64,000 bases of DNA from Sphingopyxis panaciterrulae (GTDB lineage Bacteria > Pseudomonadota > Alphaproteobacteria > Sphingomonadales > Sphingomonadaceae): assembly GCF_014199295.1 (NCBI RefSeq), contig NZ_JACIJH010000001.1:558001-622000 (forward strand). The letters are read 5' to 3'. The position numbers and the translations under genes are program-made. The notes beneath the pieces are model-generated. The model saw nothing but the letters and a program-made list of their open reading frames with translations. It was not told the DNA's origin and made no database searches. How positions within the stretch are numbered: the first letter of the stretch is position 1; every line of letters begins with the position of its first letter. Positions 62,230 to 64,000 of the stretch are shown here, piece after piece.

Positions 62230-62603
62230 TCCGCTACCTCATCGATGCCGATTGCGCGATTTATGCGATGACGGCGCGCTACGAACCGCTGCGCACGCGG
62301 CTCACTGCATGCGCGCCGGGCGACGTCGCCATTTCGGCGATCAGCTTCGCCGAGATCGCCTTGGGGAGCGAGCAGGGGAGACCGCCGCTACCTGAGGTTC
62401 TAGAGGCTTTTCTCGCGGCCATCCCCCTCGTTCCTTTCGATGAGTCCGCGGCGCGGGCCTATTCGAAACTCCCCTTCCGACGCGCGCGCTTCGACCGCTT
62501 GCTGGCGGCCCATGCGCTGAGCCTGGATGTCGTGGTTATCACCAACAACGAAGGCGATTTCGCCGATGTGCCAGGGCTCCGCATCGAGAATTGGACGCGG
62601 TAA
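62226..62603 (+). CDS. vapC: VapC-type toxin (PIN-domain ribonuclease)
   Basis: This 125-residue PIN protein starts at a GTG overlapping the vapB stop. The acidic active-site residues are in YLIDADCAIYAM (Asp), SFAEIALGSE (Glu), RFDRLLAAHAL (Asp) and VITNNEGDF (Asp). VapC toxins cut tRNA or rRNA. The residue set is complete, so the toxin is expected to be active and the vapB gene to be needed beside it. It lies inside the interrupted rimM-trmD operon. Confidence 0.9.
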   Translation: MIRYLIDADCAIYAMTARYEPLRTRLTACAPGDVAISAISFAEIALGSEQGRPPLPEVLEAFLAAIPLVPFDESAARAYSKLPFRRARFDRLLAAHALSLDVVVITNNEGDFADVPGLRIENWTR

Positions 62604-62624
62604 TCCGGGCTTTGGCTAATTTTC

Positions 62625-62783
62625 TCACACGCCGATGCGCCGGCGGACGTCGGTGTCGGGGGCGTCCCGGCGGCGGCGCAGCCGCGCGATCGCACCAGCG
62701 ATCTGCGCGAAGCCGCGGTCGAGGTCGGCGCTGAAGCGGCCGTGATTTTCGGCCCAGCCGCGCATCCACATTTCGTCGATCAT
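62625..62783 (-). CDS. Small conserved-looking hypothetical protein, 52 aa
   Basis: The ATG at 62783 has CAGGAG 8 bases upstream, a better start than the longer frame. The protein (MIDEMWMRGWAENHGRFSAD, then FAQIAGAIARLRRRRD) has a short aromatic N-terminal helix and a basic end. It is divergent from the LysR gene with a LysR-type box between. That layout makes it a probable LysR target. I cannot give a function. Confidence 0.6.
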   Translation of the reverse strand: MIDEMWMRGWAENHGRFSADLDRGFAQIAGAIARLRRRRDAPDTDVRRRIGV

Positions 62784-62863
62784 CGATTGTCTCCTGCCGG
62801 GGTGCGTGCCGCTCAAATGCGCCCTGCGGAGCGGATCGGCCAACAAAAGCTTTGCGGCACGAC

Positions 62864-62878
62864 ATAAGGCTGCCTTAT
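62864..62878. promoter_or_regulatory. LysR-type operator ATAAGGC-T-GCCTTAT
   Basis: A perfect 7-1-7 inverted repeat containing T-N11-A, the classic LysR-type binding motif, lies 9 bases before the LysR start and 80 bases upstream of the divergent small gene. It should let the regulator control itself and the small gene. Confidence 0.7.
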
Positions 62879-62887
62879 AGATCTTCC

Positions 62888-63805
62888 ATGTCCAGACTGC
62901 CGCCCCTTGCCGCGATCCGTGCCTTCGAATCGGCCGGAAGGCTGGAAAACTTCTCGCGTGCCGCTGAAGAGTTAGGGATGACGCAGGCCGCGGTCAGCTA
63001 TCAGATCCGCCAATTGGAGGATCGACTCGGTCGCGCGCTGTTCGTGCGCGAGAAGGGGCGGGTGCGGCTGTCGGAGACGGGGCAGCGGCTGCTTCCCGCG
63101 ATCCGCGCCGCCTTCGCCTCGATGGGCGACGCCTTCGCGGCGCTCGGCGATGACGAGGCGGAGGTGCTGACGATCAACGCCGCGGTGACCTTCGGCGGCA
63201 CCTGGCTCAGCGCGCGCATCGGGCGCTTCCAGCTTCGCTACCCCGACCTCGCGGTGCGGCTCTCGATGTCGAACGACTATGTCGATTTCGACGCGTCGAA
63301 CGTCGACGTCGCGATCCGTATCGGCCGCGGCGGCTGGCCGGGGCTGCGCGCCGATTTCCTGTTCCGCAGCCATGTGACGCCGATCTGCTCGCCCGCCTTT
63401 CGCGACGCCAACCGGATCGCGGCGCCCGCCGACCTGCTCCGCGTCGAGCGTCTCGCGCCGAACGACGGCTGGTGGGCCGGCTGGCTCGCCGAGGCCGGGG
63501 TCGACGTCGCGCCGCCGCCGCGTCGCGGGGTCGTGCTCGACAGCCAGCTTCAGGAGGCGAGCGCGGTGCAGGGCGGCTATGGCATCGCCTTGATGACCCC
63601 GCTGCTGTGGCGCGCCGAGCTCGACAGCGGGCGGATGGTCCAGCCTTTCGACACGCTCTACCAGCCCGGCGGCGCCAACTGGCTCGTCTATCGCGAGGGC
63701 CGCAGCCGCGTGCGCAAGATCGAACGCTTCCGCGAATGGCTGCACGAGGAGATGGAAAAGGATCGTCCCCTGCTCCCCGAGGCGCTATGGCGGCCGCTGC
63801 CATGA
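62888..63805 (+). CDS. LysR-type transcriptional regulator (GcvA-like)
   Basis: This 305-residue protein has an N-terminal winged HTH ([30 protein letters not shown] with [14 protein letters not shown]) and an effector-binding domain of the GcvA/AmpR type ([35 protein letters not shown]). The start is at 62888; an upstream ATG adds 12 residues in the operator region. It is transcribed away from the 52-residue gene and overlaps the trmD start (ATGA). It is therefore probably part of the transcript that feeds trmD. Confidence 0.9.
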   Translation: MSRLPPLAAIRAFESAGRLENFSRAAEELGMTQAAVSYQIRQLEDRLGRALFVREKGRVRLSETGQRLLPAIRAAFASMGDAFAALGDDEAEVLTINAAVTFGGTWLSARIGRFQLRYPDLAVRLSMSNDYVDFDASNVDVAIRIGRGGWPGLRADFLFRSHVTPICSPAFRDANRIAAPADLLRVERLAPNDGWWAGWLAEAGVDVAPPPRRGVVLDSQLQEASAVQGGYGIALMTPLLWRAELDSGRMVQPFDTLYQPGGANWLVYREGRSRVRKIERFREWLHEEMEKDRPLLPEALWRPLP

Positions 63806-64000
63806 GCTTCACCGCCGTCCCCCTGACCCTTTATCCCGACATGTTTCCCGGTCCGCTGGGGCACAGCATGGCGGGGCGTGCGCTCGAAAGCGGCCTGTGG
63901 TCGTGCGCGCCGGTGCAGATCCGCGACTTCGCGACCGACCGGCACCGCACCGTCGACGACACGCCCGCGGGCGGCGGCGCGGGGATGGTGCTCAAGGCCG
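63802..64000 (+). CDS. trmD: tRNA (guanine-37-N1)-methyltransferase, N-terminal part
   Basis: The frame opens at an ATG overlapping the LysR stop and runs off the window. The visible ~66 residues match Trm[21 protein letters not shown] at the start, then [18 protein letters not shown], and [10 protein letters not shown], the trefoil-knot region. TrmD forms m1G37 in tRNA and prevents frameshifts. In most genomes it follows rimM directly, but here vapBC, a small gene and LysR come between. Confidence 0.93.
   Translation, partial: MSFTAVPLTLYPDMFPGPLGHSMAGRALESGLWSCAPVQIRDFATDRHRTVDDTPAGGGAGMVLKA

Overview
The window is high-GC alphaproteobacterial DNA, most likely from the Sphingomonadales and probably Sphingopyxis or a close relative. 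That placement is inferred from gene content: an STN-type TonB receptor next to a FecR-like gene, the block mdh-sucD-sucA-sucB-lpd, a SUV3-like DExH helicase, the rpsP-rimM-trmD order, a CtrA-type box, and dispersed REP/BIME palindromes of the kind common in sphingomonads. No rRNA or tRNA gene, CRISPR array or prophage structural gene was seen.

Layout. 1-5.7 kb: the end of a FecR-like anti-sigma regulator, a large TonB-dependent transducer/receptor, a PF10118-type metal-dependent hydrolase, a DUF2147 protein and a small hypothetical gene. 5.7-16.15 kb: an accessory island of lower and uneven GC. It holds two divergent genes of unknown function flanked by a 14-bp dyad, a serine resolvase with a possible res site, a compact restriction-modification operon (RHH regulator, nuclease-methylase fusion, HsdS) divergent from an HNH endonuclease, a P-loop/DExD-like ATPase, a region rich in dyads, and a predicted small RNA with its own promoter and terminator. 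16.3-25.2 kb: lipid, envelope and accessory metabolism (phosphotransferase, AttH/CrtC-like lipocalin, metallophosphoesterase, diacylglycerol-kinase-like enzyme, esterase, nucleotidyltransferase, thymidylate-kinase-like P-loop protein, ICMT-like methyltransferase, flippase). 25.3-37.5 kb: central carbon metabolism (sdhB, a PaaI-type thioesterase, zapE, then mdh, sucD, sucA, sucB and lpd); a deacetylase and a PAP2 phosphatase face it on the other strand. 37.5-57 kb: housekeeping and envelope genes (TRIC-type channel, a frameshifted alpha/beta hydrolase, sppA, an epimerase, proB, fdxA, S4 protein, SUV3-like helicase, M23 peptidase, hemB, a fused MFS/spermidine-synthase-like protein, gamma-carbonic anhydrase, yciB, ftsY, mtaB, dapF). 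57-64 kb: a GGDEF-EAL protein, then ffh, rpsP and rimM. A vapBC module, a small gene and a LysR gene then split rimM from trmD, which runs off the window.

How the genes work together. Mdh, SucD, the three 2-oxoglutarate dehydrogenase components (E1, E2, E3) and SdhB form one TCA-cycle module with a Fur-like box upstream, but sucC and sdhA are not in the window. FtsY and Ffh are the two protein parts of the SRP pathway. FtsY, MtaB and DapF sit in an overlapping translational chain. The island's RM operon has an inverted-repeat operator between it and the HNH gene, so the two arms are probably co-controlled.

The strongest candidates for something not yet described are the RM/HNH arrangement, the predicted ~95-nt RNA at 16.05-16.14 kb, the 8-codon ORF set between two hairpins at 7.87-7.99 kb, and the nested stem at 15.33-15.41 kb. 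Two genes also appear to have absorbed palindromic repeats into their coding sequence (mtaB and rimM).
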